Part shown: positions 1-10,152 of the stretch, in pieces
Position numbering within the stretch: the first letter of the stretch is position 1
Layout of the letters: every line of letters begins with the position of its first letter
From: Variovorax sp.
Lineage (GTDB): Bacteria; Pseudomonadota; Gammaproteobacteria; Burkholderiales; Burkholderiaceae_C
Direction of reading: 5' to 3'
Assembly (NCBI GenBank): GCA_017744285.1
Contig: JAGIBP010000023.1
Span: 1 to 52,394 of the forward strand
DNA: 52,394 bases
The notes under the pieces: generated by a model
The model's database searches: none
What the model saw: only the letters and a program-made list of their open reading frames with translations
What the model was told of the DNA's origin: nothing
Made by a program: the position numbers and the translations under genes

Positions 1-1
1 C

Positions 2-505
<504 letters not shown>

Positions 506-523
506 GGGGCCCGCGAACAACAG

Positions 524-549
524 AAAGCGCGCCTTCGGGCGCGCTTTTT
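524..549 (+). terminator. Rho-independent terminator after gap
   Basis: A perfect 10-bp stem (AAAGCGCGCC / GGCGCGCTTT) closes on a TTCG tetraloop and runs into a T tract. It lies 18 bases after the gap stop codon and just before the end of the convergent monooxygenase gene, so it may serve both strands because the stem starts with an A run. Confidence 0.92.
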
Positions 550-566
550 GTTTGGGCCGTGTTGCT

Positions 567-875
567 TCAGGCCGGTTCCAGCACGTGGATCACCCGGTTC
601 TCGATCCACTCCTTGGTCCTGGCGCCGTAGGCGGCCATGTGGGGCGAGGCGGCGTGGGCCTGCAGCGCGGGCAGCGTGGCCCACTTCTCGACCACCACGA
701 AGGTGTCCGGCCCGAAGGTGCCGCGCGAGGCGGGCATGCCGGCGGCATCGACCGTGGCGGTGTATTCGATGCAGCCTTCCTCGGCCAGCACGGCGGGCCG
801 GTTGGCGCGGAAGGCCTCGAGGATCTTGTCGCGTTGGCCGGGCTTGGCGGTGATGACGGCGACGACGTGAATCAT
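567..875 (-). CDS. Putative quinol monooxygenase (ABM domain)
   Basis: About 102 residues forming a single antibiotic-biosynthesis-monooxygenase (ABM) ferredoxin-like fold, as in YgiN-type quinol monooxygenases. Typical features are the N-terminal strand MIHVVAVITAKPG, the following helix (RDKILEAFRANRPAVLAEEGC), the conserved EEGCIEYTA segment, the FVVVEKWAT strand and a helix with LQAHAASPHMAAY. I chose the ATG at 875 because AAGGAG precedes it by about 8 bases and because longer frames add a low-complexity Pro/Glu leader. Such proteins act as small cofactor-free oxygenases on quinols; the substrate here is unknown. It is convergent with gap and appears to be monocistronic. Confidence 0.85.
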   Translation of the reverse strand: MIHVVAVITAKPGQRDKILEAFRANRPAVLAEEGCIEYTATVDAAGMPASRGTFGPDTFVVVEKWATLPALQAHAASPHMAAYGARTKEWIENRVIHVLEPA

Positions 876-957
876 GGGCGGTGGCTCCTTGGGTTCTTGG
901 GACGGAACCGCCGACTGTACGGGCATGCGGCAGGCGGCGCCTGTCGCCGCAAGGCGC

Positions 958-1380
958 TCAGGCGGGCGCCTGCATCACCACCACCATCCAAGACACTCCG
1001 AAGCGGTCCGCCACCATCCCGAAGGCCGGGGAGAAGAAGGTCTTGCCCAGCGGCATCTGGACCTGCCCGCCGTTGCCCAGGGCATCGAACAGGCGCTTGG
1101 CCTCGGCCTCGTCCTTGGCGACGAGCGACAGCGAGATGCCCTGGAACACCGGCTTGCCGTTCGCGGTCATCCCGTCGGAGGCCATCACCGTCGACTCGCC
1201 CACCGTGAAGGCCGAGTGCATGACCTTGTTGCCGTCGACGGGGGCGCATTCCGGCGGCGGCGGCTCGGGGCTCTCGCTGAAGCGCATCAGCATCGTGACC
1301 TGCGCGCCGAGCGCCTTCTTGTAGAACTCGAGCGCCTCTTCGCAGCGGCCGTCGAACATCAGATAGGGCTGGACCTGCAT
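958..1380 (-). CDS. VOC family protein, PhnB-like (glyoxalase/bleomycin-resistance fold)
   Basis: A 140-residue protein beginning MQVQPYLMFDGRCEEALEFYKKALGA, the signature opening of PhnB/YjdN-type VOC proteins, with the later GISLSLVAKDEAEAKRLFDAL and FGVSWMVVV segments also typical. The ATG at 1380 is preceded by AGGAAATTCC. Family members bind small ligands or metals; the exact function is generally unknown. It is transcribed divergently from the TetR-type gene that starts about 80 bases away, and the shared interval holds two inverted repeats, so it is the likely regulated partner of that repressor. Annotation as resistance protein would be over-reading. Confidence 0.85.
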   Translation of the reverse strand: MQVQPYLMFDGRCEEALEFYKKALGAQVTMLMRFSESPEPPPPECAPVDGNKVMHSAFTVGESTVMASDGMTANGKPVFQGISLSLVAKDEAEAKRLFDALGNGGQVQMPLGKTFFSPAFGMVADRFGVSWMVVVMQAPA

Positions 1381-1426
1381 GGAATTTCCTTTCGTGGATG
1401 GAGGGACTTCGGGGGCACCCGTTGCA

Positions 1427-1476
1427 TTTGTGTACAACGTCCACAAAACGATAGCAAAGATAATGGACGCTGTCCA
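1427..1476. promoter_or_regulatory. Candidate TetR operators between VOC and TetR genes
   Basis: Two short inverted repeats lie in the divergent interval: TTTGTG...CACAAA (1427-1447, 9-base spacer) and TGGACGCTGTCCA (1464-1476, 5-bp arms). The word GTCCACA recurs at 1439-1445 and 1472-1478, 33 bases apart. This layout fits a repressor that controls itself and the divergent VOC gene. No convincing -35/-10 pair could be assigned. Confidence 0.5.
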
Positions 1477-2140
1477 CATGAAAGACCGCATGACCATCCG
1501 GGCCACCGCCACCGCAGCGCGTCCACGCAGCACCTATCGCCACGGGGATCTCCGGCGTGCCCTGCTCGATGCCGGCATCGAACTGGCGCGCACCGGCGGG
1601 CCCGAGGCGGTGGTCCTGCGCGAGGCGACGCGCCGCGCGGGCGTGGTGCCCAACGCCGCCTACCGCCATTTCGAAAGCCGCCAGGCGCTGTTGCAGGCCG
1701 TGCGGGCCGCGGCGCTCGCGGCGGTCGCGCGCGCGATGGAGGCCGAGCTCGCAGCCCTCGCGCCGCTGGCGGAGCCCGTCGCATTCGCCCGGGCAAGCGT
1801 GCGCGCCGTGGGCACTGGCTACCTGCGCTTCGCCCAGTCGGAAACGGGCCTGTTCCGCATGGCCTTCGCCACGCCCGTGGATGTCGAGCAGGAGCCCGAC
1901 CAGGCCAAGGGCGGCGACAGCGGCCTCGATCCCTTCCAACTGCTGGGCGCCGCGCTCGACCGCCTGGTCGACGCCGGCGCGATGCCCCCCGAGCGCCGAC
2001 CCGGTGCCGAGTTCCTGGCCTGGTCGGCCGTGCACGGACTGGCCCTGCTGGTCATCGATGGCCCGCTGCGCGGCCTGCCGCGCGAACAGGTCGACGCGCT
2101 CGGCCAGCGGCTGCTGGACATGGTGGAAAAGGGGCTCTAG
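1463..2140 (+). CDS. TetR/AcrR family transcriptional regulator
   Basis: About 225 residues. The N-terminal helix-turn-helix is clear: YRHGDLRRALLDAGIEL, then LREATRRAGVVPNAAYRHFESRQALLQAV, the TetR recognition helix region with the YRHF signature. The C-terminal half has the WHG-type ligand domain pattern (FRMAFATP, FLAWSAVHGLALLVIDGPL). Start choice is uncertain: ATG codons at 1463, 1478 and 1490 are all in frame, none has a strong ribosome site, and a palindrome (1464-1476) overlaps the first. It probably represses the divergent PhnB-like gene and itself. The stop overlaps the end of the convergent small gene by a few bases. Confidence 0.87.
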   Translation: MDAVHMKDRMTIRATATAARPRSTYRHGDLRRALLDAGIELARTGGPEAVVLREATRRAGVVPNAAYRHFESRQALLQAVRAAALAAVARAMEAELAALAPLAEPVAFARASVRAVGTGYLRFAQSETGLFRMAFATPVDVEQEPDQAKGGDSGLDPFQLLGAALDRLVDAGAMPPERRPGAEFLAWSAVHGLALLVIDGPLRGLPREQVDALGQRLLDMVEKGL

Positions 2141-2364
2141 CTTCGTTCCGCGGGCGGGAGCCGTTCCAGCGCATCGTCGCGCCACCATCCGACGGCCGCG
2201 AAGTAGCTTTCCCAGACGCAGCCGTTGCAGCCACGCCCGCAGCAGGTGGTGGGCTCCGGCGGCGGCGCGCGGAAGTCCGCCACGCCTTCGCGGCGAAGCC
2301 GCTCGCCGAGGCGCTCTGTCAGTTCACGGGCCGAGGCGGCGTCGATGAGTTCGGGCAGGTCCAC
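2137..2364 (-). CDS. Small oxidoreductase-like (Cys-rich N-terminal domain) protein
   Basis: 75 residues with the motif PPEPTTCCGRGCNGCVW followed by ESYFAAVGWWRDDALERL. This resembles the short conserved domain called oxidoreductase-like protein, N-terminal, in which closely spaced cysteines and CVW precede an aromatic helix. The biochemical role of that family is not established. The start is a GTG at 2364 with no strong ribosome site, so the N-terminus is tentative. The gene converges on the TetR gene with a 4-base overlap. Confidence 0.65.
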   Translation of the reverse strand: MDLPELIDAASARELTERLGERLRREGVADFRAPPPEPTTCCGRGCNGCVWESYFAAVGWWRDDALERLPPAERS

Positions 2365-2470
2365 CCGCGGATGCTAGTGGATGAGTCCGGGGTCGCCCCC
2401 TGCGCAACGCGCATCAACAGTGCTTCAATGGGAGACCGGCCATCACCCGGTCCGGACCACGGAGACCCGC

Positions 2471-3217
2471 ATGCACAGTCGCAGTCCCCTGTACTTGCTC
2501 GAGCGCTCGGATGTCGGCGTGGTCCAGCTCGACCGCGACTTGCGCGTGGTCGCGATGAACAGCTTCGCGCGCCGCGTGCTGCCCGTGGAAGACAAGGCGC
2601 CGTTCGAGAAGATGGTGCTTTCGTTCCACCCGGAGCGCTCGCAGTCGAAGGTGAAGTTCCTGCTGGACCAGGCCGAGTGCCCGGTGAGCAACCCGCCGCC
2701 GATGACGATGATCATCAATATCCCCGAGCGGGTGCTGCTCATCAAGGTGGCGAAGCTCTCGGACCTGCGCGGCGACACGGCCAGCTACACGCTCATCTTC
2801 TACGACATCACCGAACTCGTCGCCGGCGAGGAGCCGGCCGTGCACAAGCCGCAGGCCAAGCGGCAGTTGCAGAAGATCCCGACCGTGTCGCAGAACAGGA
2901 TCGTGCTGGTCGACATCGAGACGGTGACTTACATCCGCGCCGAGGGGCACTACACCTGGGTCAGCACCGCGCAGGGCGCGAGCTTCTGCAACCTGAACAT
3001 CACCGACCTCGCGGAGCGGCTCGACGGTGCGTCGTTCCTGCGCATCCATCGCAGCTACCTCGCCAATCTCGATCATGCCGAGCAGATCCTGCGCGACGAC
3101 GGCAGGGTCAGCCTCAAGCTGCGTGGCGAAGCGAGCGCGCTGCCGGTGGCGCGCACCAGCGTGCCGCGGTTGCTCGCGCAACTCGGTATCGCCGAGATCG
3201 AGGCGATGCGCGGTTGA
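2471..3217 (+). CDS. rcoM: RcoM-type CO-responsive haem regulator (PAS-LytTR)
   Basis: 248 residues: a PAS domain (about 10-125) followed by a LytTR DNA-binding domain (about 135-245; FLRIHRSYLANLD is the typical LytTR core). The PAS part carries the stretch HPERSQSKVKFLLDQ..CPV..PPP.TMIINIP, which matches my recollection of Burkholderia xenovorans RcoM. There His74, Cys94 and Met104 are haem ligands. Here His53, Cys70 and Met80 occupy the same places, with the Cys-to-Met spacing of 10 kept and 3 residues lost between His and Cys. The ATG at 2471 follows GGAG by 6 bases. It sits directly upstream of coxMSL, as in other RcoM loci. Inferred role: one-component CO sensor that activates the cox genes. 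Confidence 0.88.
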   Translation: MHSRSPLYLLERSDVGVVQLDRDLRVVAMNSFARRVLPVEDKAPFEKMVLSFHPERSQSKVKFLLDQAECPVSNPPPMTMIINIPERVLLIKVAKLSDLRGDTASYTLIFYDITELVAGEEPAVHKPQAKRQLQKIPTVSQNRIVLVDIETVTYIRAEGHYTWVSTAQGASFCNLNITDLAERLDGASFLRIHRSYLANLDHAEQILRDDGRVSLKLRGEASALPVARTSVPRLLAQLGIAEIEAMRG

Positions 3218-3224
3218 GCCTGCG

Positions 3225-3275
3225 CTTCATGCAGTGGGCGTGCATTTCGTGCAGTCGCCGCGCCCCTTCGTGCGC
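3225..3275 (+). promoter_or_regulatory. Candidate RcoM (LytTR) operator: three direct repeats
   Basis: Three copies of a 10-base word lie at 3225-3234 (CTTCATGCAG), 3245-3254 (TTTCGTGCAG) and 3266-3275 (CTTCGTGCGC). Start-to-start distances are 20 and 21 bases, close to two helical turns. LytTR regulators bind direct repeats with this periodicity, and RcoM sites are reported as triplet direct repeats. The block lies just after the rcoM stop and about 100 bases before coxM. Confidence 0.72.
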
Positions 3276-3335
3276 CGAACCGCTGCCGCCGAAGTCCCGC
3301 CATTAAGTTAGCCGGCGGTCCGCCAGTCCGGACCC

Positions 3336-3352
3336 GGCGCGCGCTGCGCGCC
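3336..3352 (+). repeat. GC hairpin in the coxM leader
   Basis: GGCGCGC and GCGCGCC form a perfect 7-bp stem around GCT, ending about 10 bases before the AGGAG ribosome site of coxM. It may shape the 5' end of the cox mRNA; there is no T tract, so it is not a simple terminator. Confidence 0.5.
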
Positions 3353-3374
3353 AGAACAACAGGAGACCGGCACG

Positions 3375-4238
3375 ATGATCCCCCCCGGATTCGACTACCA
3401 CGCGCCCCGCTCGGTGGGCGACGCCCTCCAGCTCCTCGGCTCGCTCGGCGGCGACGCCAAGCTGCTGGCCGGCGGCCACAGCCTCTTGCCGATGATGAAG
3501 CTGCGCTTCGCGCAGCCCGCGCACCTCATCGACCTGAACCGCATCGAGGCGCTGCGCGGCATCCGGGAGGATGGACCGACGGTCGTCATCGGCGCGATGA
3601 CGGTCGAGAACGAACTCATCCGCTCCGCGTTGCTGCGAGAGAAGGTGCCGCTATTGCCCGAGGCAGCGCGCCAGATCGCCGACCCGCAGGTGCGCAACCG
3701 CGGCACCATCGGCGGCGACATCGCCCACGGCGACCCGGCCAACGACCATCCCGCGCTCTCGATCGCGCTCGATGCGGTCTACGTCATCGAAGGCCCTGCC
3801 GGCCGTCGCGAGGTGAAGGCCGGCGACTTCTTCCAGGGCACCTACGTCACCGACATGGCCGAGGACGAGATCCTGGTCGAGATCCGCGTCCCCGCCTTCG
3901 CGCCGAAGACCGGCCATGCCTACGAGAAGCTCAAGCGCAAGACCGGCGACTGGGCCACCGCCGCCGCCGCCGTGGTGCTGCGCATCGACGGCGGCAAGGT
4001 GAGCCATGCCCGCATCGCGCTGACCAATCTCGCCCCGACGGCATTGCGCGCGGCCGATGCGGAAGCCGCGCTGCTCGGCAAGCCGATCGGCGAGACCTCC
4101 ATCGCCGACGCGGCCGCCAAGGCCATGGCGATCTGCGACCCGGTCGACGACCTGCGCGGCGATCGCGACTACAAGGTCGCCATGGCCGGCCAGATGGTCC
4201 GCCGCGCGATCGCCAAGGCCGCGGCGCGCTGCCAATAG
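3375..4238 (+). CDS. coxM: CO dehydrogenase medium (FAD) subunit CoxM
   Basis: 287 residues, the normal size for the FAD-carrying subunit of the aerobic Mo-Cu CO dehydrogenase. FAD-binding motifs of the family are visible: [13 protein letters not shown] near residue 35 and [17 protein letters not shown] near residue 112. The subunit passes electrons from the iron-sulfur clusters of CoxS to quinone at the cytoplasmic membrane face. The ATG at 3375 follows AGGAGACCGG. It heads the coxM-S-L structural operon behind the candidate RcoM operator; coxS starts 22 bases after its stop. Confidence 0.96.
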   Translation: MIPPGFDYHAPRSVGDALQLLGSLGGDAKLLAGGHSLLPMMKLRFAQPAHLIDLNRIEALRGIREDGPTVVIGAMTVENELIRSALLREKVPLLPEAARQIADPQVRNRGTIGGDIAHGDPANDHPALSIALDAVYVIEGPAGRREVKAGDFFQGTYVTDMAEDEILVEIRVPAFAPKTGHAYEKLKRKTGDWATAAAAVVLRIDGGKVSHARIALTNLAPTALRAADAEAALLGKPIGETSIADAAAKAMAICDPVDDLRGDRDYKVAMAGQMVRRAIAKAAARCQ

Positions 4239-4260
4239 AAGAACCCCGGAGACCCACCCC

Positions 4261-4752
4261 ATGACCAAGAAACTCATCACAGTGACTGTCAACGGCAGGC
4301 GCATCGAGAAGGCCGTCGAGCCGCGCCTGCTGCTGGTGCACTTCCTGCGCGAGGAATGCCAGCTCACCGGCACGCACATCGGCTGCGAGACCTCGCACTG
4401 CGGCGCCTGCACGGTCGACATCGATGGCCAGTCGGTCAAGAGCTGCACGCACCTCGCGGTGCAATGCGACGGCGCCGACGTGCTCACCGTCGAAGGGCTC
4501 GCGCAGGGCGCGGTGCTGCATGCGGTGCAGGAAGGCTTCTATACGCAGCATGGCCTGCAATGCGGCTTCTGCACGCCGGGCATGCTGATGCGCGCCTATC
4601 GCTTCCTGCAGGAGAACCCGAACCCGACCGAGGAGGAAGTCCGCGCGGGCATGAGCGGCAACCTTTGCAGGTGCACGGGCTACCAGAACATCGTGAAGGC
4701 GGTGCTGCACGCCGCCGCGAAGCTGCAACAGACCGAAAAGGTGGCGGCATGA
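4261..4752 (+). CDS. coxS: CO dehydrogenase small (2x[2Fe-2S]) subunit CoxS
   Basis: 163 residues. The plant-type ferredoxin cluster uses Cys42, Cys47, Cys50 and Cys62 ([10 protein letters not shown]), and the second cluster in the four-helix domain uses Cys101, Cys104, Cys136 and Cys138 ([18 protein letters not shown]). This is the full cysteine complement and nearly the numbering of Oligotropha carboxidovorans CoxS. It wires electrons from the Mo-Cu site in CoxL to FAD in CoxM. An in-frame open stretch extends upstream into coxM, but the ATG at 4261 with GGAG upstream and [12 protein letters not shown] is the evident start. Confidence 0.97.
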   Translation: MTKKLITVTVNGRRIEKAVEPRLLLVHFLREECQLTGTHIGCETSHCGACTVDIDGQSVKSCTHLAVQCDGADVLTVEGLAQGAVLHAVQEGFYTQHGLQCGFCTPGMLMRAYRFLQENPNPTEEEVRAGMSGNLCRCTGYQNIVKAVLHAAAKLQQTEKVAA

Positions 4753-4763
4753 GCCCGCACGGC

Positions 4764-4793
4764 CGCCCGAAGGGCGAATTCCTCCTCGGGAGG
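4764..4793 (+). repeat. Two tandem hairpins in the coxS-coxL spacer
   Basis: CGCCC-GAA-GGGCG (4764-4776) and CCTCC-TCG-GGAGG (4781-4793) lie back to back in the 67-base spacer, before the AAGGAGG ribosome site of coxL. The other structural genes are more tightly spaced, so this could be a processing or mRNA-stability element or a copy of a short dispersed repeat. Confidence 0.6.
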
Positions 4794-4819
4794 ACGGCGC
4801 GTAGCGCCAAGGAGGTCCA

Positions 4820-7234
<2,415 letters not shown>

Positions 7235-7246
7235 GCTTCACCCCCC

Positions 7247-7350
7247 AAGCCGCTTCGCGGCTCCCCCCTCTCTCGCCTTCGGCGGGAGGGGGGCGCACCC
7301 TGCGGCCCGGCCGAGCCGGTTCCGCGGGTGCCTTGGGCTGGGCCGCGGCG
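7247..7350. repeat. Composite palindromic repeat between coxL and coxG
   Basis: The 180-base gap between coxL and coxG holds no gene. It contains successive palindromes: AGCCGC/GCGGCT (7248-7262), a C-run/G-run hairpin around GCCTTCGGC (7263-7293), and a long arm pair GCACCCTGCGG ... CCGCGGGTGC. The style (CTCTCGCCTTCGGCGGGAGG, CCTTGGGCTGGGCCGCGG) resembles intergenic repeats I associate with Comamonadaceae genomes. It separates the structural genes from the accessory genes and could attenuate or stabilise the transcript. Confidence 0.7.
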
Positions 7351-7414
7351 GTTTCATGAGCCGCAGGTGGCGCGAAGCGCAACGGAAGACCGGAATGAAC
7401 CACCAGAGGTGTAG

Positions 7415-8023
7415 ATGGAAGTCAAGATCGACAAACGCTACCCGCTCGACGTCGACGCGGCCCGTGCGTGGCAGGTGCTGCGCGACGTGAAGACCGTGGC
7501 CGGCTGCATGCCGGGCGCGGCCATCACCGAGCAGGTCGACGACACGCACTACAAGGGCAACGTCAAGGTCAAGGTCGGGCCGGCCAATGCGGCCTTCGCG
7601 GGCGACATCGAGGTGCGCGAACTCGACGATGCCGCGAAGAAGCTGCGCCTGTTCGGCAAGGGCGCCGATCGCGGCGGCTCGTCCGCGTCGATGGAACTCG
7701 GCGCCACGATCGAGCCGGGCGAGACGCCGGCCACCTCGGTGCTCGCCGGGCAGGCCGTGGTCGCGGTCAGCGGCAAGTTCGCGCAGTTCGGCAACCGGCT
7801 GCTGGTGCCGGTCTCCGACATGCTGCTCACGCAGTTCGTGGACAACTTCCGCGCCGCGGCGGCGGCCCTGCCGGGCGCTGCGGGAGCGGGCGCCGCACCT
7901 GCCGTCGCATCGGCCGCGACGGCCATGACGGCCGTGCCAGAACAGCGGGAACTCAACGCACTCGCGATGCTGTGGGCGCTCGTCAAGGGCTGGTTCGCGG
8001 GCCTGGTGGGCAAGCGCACCTGA
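7415..8023 (+). CDS. coxG: CoxG, membrane partner of CO dehydrogenase (SRPBCC fold)
   Basis: 202 residues. The N-terminal 145 or so form a START/SRPBCC domain (MEVKIDKRYPLDVDAARAWQVLRDVKTVAGCMPGA, then VKVKVGPANAAFAGDIE), the signature of CoxG. A Pro/Ala linker is followed by a C-terminal hydrophobic, probably amphipathic segment (LNALAMLWALVKGWFAGLVG) that could anchor it to the inner membrane. CoxG is known to recruit CO dehydrogenase to the membrane and has been linked to quinone handling. It lies between coxL and coxD, whereas in Oligotropha carboxidovorans coxG follows coxF. AGAGG precedes the ATG by a few bases. Confidence 0.92.
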   Translation: MEVKIDKRYPLDVDAARAWQVLRDVKTVAGCMPGAAITEQVDDTHYKGNVKVKVGPANAAFAGDIEVRELDDAAKKLRLFGKGADRGGSSASMELGATIEPGETPATSVLAGQAVVAVSGKFAQFGNRLLVPVSDMLLTQFVDNFRAAAAALPGAAGAGAAPAVASAATAMTAVPEQRELNALAMLWALVKGWFAGLVGKRT

Positions 8024-8027
8024 TTCC

Positions 8028-8933
8028 ATGACCGAGGCCGAACTGCGCGAATCGCTGCACCGCGCCGGCTACATCGCCGACGAGGCGCTCGCCACCACGC
8101 TGTGGCTGGCCGGCGAGCTGCAGCGGCCGCTGCTGGTCGAGGGCGATGCCGGCGTGGGCAAGACCTCGCTCGCCGATGCGCTCGCGCGGGCGCAGGGGCG
8201 TGCGCTGGTGCGCCTGCAGTGCCACGAGGGGCTGGACCTCTCGCAGGCCGCGTACGAGTGGAACTACGGGCGCCAGCTGCTCGCGATCCGCCTGCACGAG
8301 ACGCAGCCGCAGGGCATGAAGGAGGCGGATCTGTTCGCGCGCGAGTACTTGCTCGAACGTCCGCTGCTGAAGGCCATTTCGAGCGATGCGCCGTGCGTGC
8401 TGCTGATCGACGAGATCGACCGCGCCGACGAGGCCTTCGAGGCCTTCCTGCTCGAAGTGCTGGCCGACTACCAGATCACGGTGCCCGAGCTCGGCACCGT
8501 GCGTGCGAAGCACGTGCCGCAGGCGGTGCTGACCAGCAACGGCACGCGCGAGCTGTCGGATGCGCTGCGGCGGCGCTGCCTCTATCACTATCTCGAATAC
8601 CCGACGCTCGCGCGCGAGATCGCGATCGTGCGAGCCACGCTGCCGCAGGCCGAGAGCGCGCTGGTCGAACAGGCGGTCGCGTTCGTGCAGCGGCTGCGGC
8701 GCGAGGACCTCGCCAAGACGCCCGGCATCGCCGAGACGCTCGACTGGGTGCGCGCGCTGCACCGCCTCGACTTCAAGGCGCTGCCCGACGATCCGCATGC
8801 GCTCGCGGCCACGCTGGCCTGCCTGCTCAAGACGCGCGAAGACCGCTTCCAGCTCGGCGAGGACCGGGTGCGGCAGCTCATCGAAGGCCGGCGCACGGTC
8901 GGCGTCGCGGAGAAGGCGCCTCAGCCCACATGA
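8028..8933 (+). CDS. coxD: CoxD, MoxR-type AAA+ ATPase
   Basis: 301 residues of a single AAA+ module: Walker A GDAGVGKTS (residues 39-47), Walker B VLLIDEIDRAD (124-134), sensor region LTSNGTRELSDALRRRC with an arginine pair. In O. carboxidovorans CoxD is needed to insert sulfur and copper into the Mo centre of CoxL. It starts only 4 bases after the coxG stop and its own stop overlaps the start of coxE (ATGA), so CoxD and CoxE are translationally coupled, as expected for MoxR/VWA partner pairs. Confidence 0.95.
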   Translation: MTEAELRESLHRAGYIADEALATTLWLAGELQRPLLVEGDAGVGKTSLADALARAQGRALVRLQCHEGLDLSQAAYEWNYGRQLLAIRLHETQPQGMKEADLFAREYLLERPLLKAISSDAPCVLLIDEIDRADEAFEAFLLEVLADYQITVPELGTVRAKHVPQAVLTSNGTRELSDALRRRCLYHYLEYPTLAREIAIVRATLPQAESALVEQAVAFVQRLRREDLAKTPGIAETLDWVRALHRLDFKALPDDPHALAATLACLLKTREDRFQLGEDRVRQLIEGRRTVGVAEKAPQPT

Positions 8934-10096
8934 CCACCCTCGCGCGCCCGCTCGAAAGCATCGCCGGCTTCGCGGCCCTGCTGCGCGATCACGGCCTGAA
9001 GGTCGGCATCGCGGAGCAGCAGGCGATGGTGGCCGCCGCGCTGCGCCTGCCGATCGAACGCGCGGCGCGGCTCGATGCGGCCTGGCGCGCCATCGCCTGC
9101 CACGACGCGCGCGACTGGCGTCGCTGGCCCGAACTGTTCGACCGCTATTGGCATCCGGAGCGCGTGAAGGGAACGGCGCGGATGAGCGGCCAGACGCGCC
9201 AGAGCCGCCATCTGCCGCAGGTCGTGAAGAGCCTGCAGGACAGCCTCGGCGCGAAGCCGCCCCAGGATCGCGAAGCCCGGCCCGACAGCGCCTTGGATGC
9301 GCCCGCCGTGGCGCCCGACGAGGACGGCCGCCCGCGGGCCCAGGGCGGCGCGAGCCGGGTCGACGCGCTGCACGATCGAAGCTTCTCGCAATGGCTGCCG
9401 CAGGACCTCGCCGAGCTCGAACGCTTGGCCGAGCGCATCGCGCAGCGGCTGCACAAGCGGCTCACGCGTCGCGCGCGGGTCCATCCGCGGGGCCGGCGCC
9501 TCGACGTGCGCCGCACCTTGCGCGCCAGCCTCCGCACGGGCGGGTTGCCGATGCATCCCGTATGGCGCGCGCCGCGGCGCGAGTGGCCACGGCTTTTCAT
9601 CCTCGTCGACGTGAGCCGGTCGATGGAAACGCATGCGCAGCTCTTCCTGCGCATCGCGCGGGCCTTCGTGTCGGCGATGAATGCGCGCGTGTTCGTCTTC
9701 CACACGCGGCTCGCCGAAGTCACGCCGCTGCTGCGCAGCGACTCCGCGGCGGTGCAGGAGAAGATCAACGCGGTGACGGCCGGATTCGGCGGCGGCACCC
9801 GCATCGCGACCAGCGTGGCCGATTTCCACCGCGTCCACGCGCGGGCCCAGCTCACGCGCCATGCGCGCGTGTGGGTGCTCTCCGACGGCTTCGATGCCGA
9901 CGAACCGCACCGGCTGGCCGAGGAACTCGCGCAGGTGCGCCGGCGCGGCGCGCTGATCCGCTGGTTCCATCCTTCGGACAGGCGGCCCGCCTCGCAGGCG
10001 ATCGAGAACGTCGTTTCGCGCGGCGGCCTCGTGGAGGGCTTCGAGCGCCTGAACAGCCTGCGCGACCTGGCCGACTTCGAGCGTCACCTGAAGTGA
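8930..10096 (+). CDS. coxE: CoxE, VWA-domain partner of CoxD
   Basis: 388 residues. The C-terminal half is a von Willebrand factor A domain with an intact MIDAS opening, LVDVSRSM (Asp227, Ser229, Ser231), and a later WVLSDGFDADEPH segment. The N-terminal part is helical and charged. CoxE works with the CoxD ATPase in assembling the Cu-S-Mo active site. The ATG overlaps the coxD stop. A longer open frame continues upstream inside coxD but lacks family similarity, so the overlapping ATG is preferred. Confidence 0.93.
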   Translation: MTTLARPLESIAGFAALLRDHGLKVGIAEQQAMVAAALRLPIERAARLDAAWRAIACHDARDWRRWPELFDRYWHPERVKGTARMSGQTRQSRHLPQVVKSLQDSLGAKPPQDREARPDSALDAPAVAPDEDGRPRAQGGASRVDALHDRSFSQWLPQDLAELERLAERIAQRLHKRLTRRARVHPRGRRLDVRRTLRASLRTGGLPMHPVWRAPRREWPRLFILVDVSRSMETHAQLFLRIARAFVSAMNARVFVFHTRLAEVTPLLRSDSAAVQEKINAVTAGFGGGTRIATSVADFHRVHARAQLTRHARVWVLSDGFDADEPHRLAEELAQVRRRGALIRWFHPSDRRPASQAIENVVSRGGLVEGFERLNSLRDLADFERHLK

Positions 10097-10152
10097 AACA
10101 AGCGCATCCGAAAGCGATCCAACCGATTCCTCCGCAAGGAGAAGGAGCTTCC

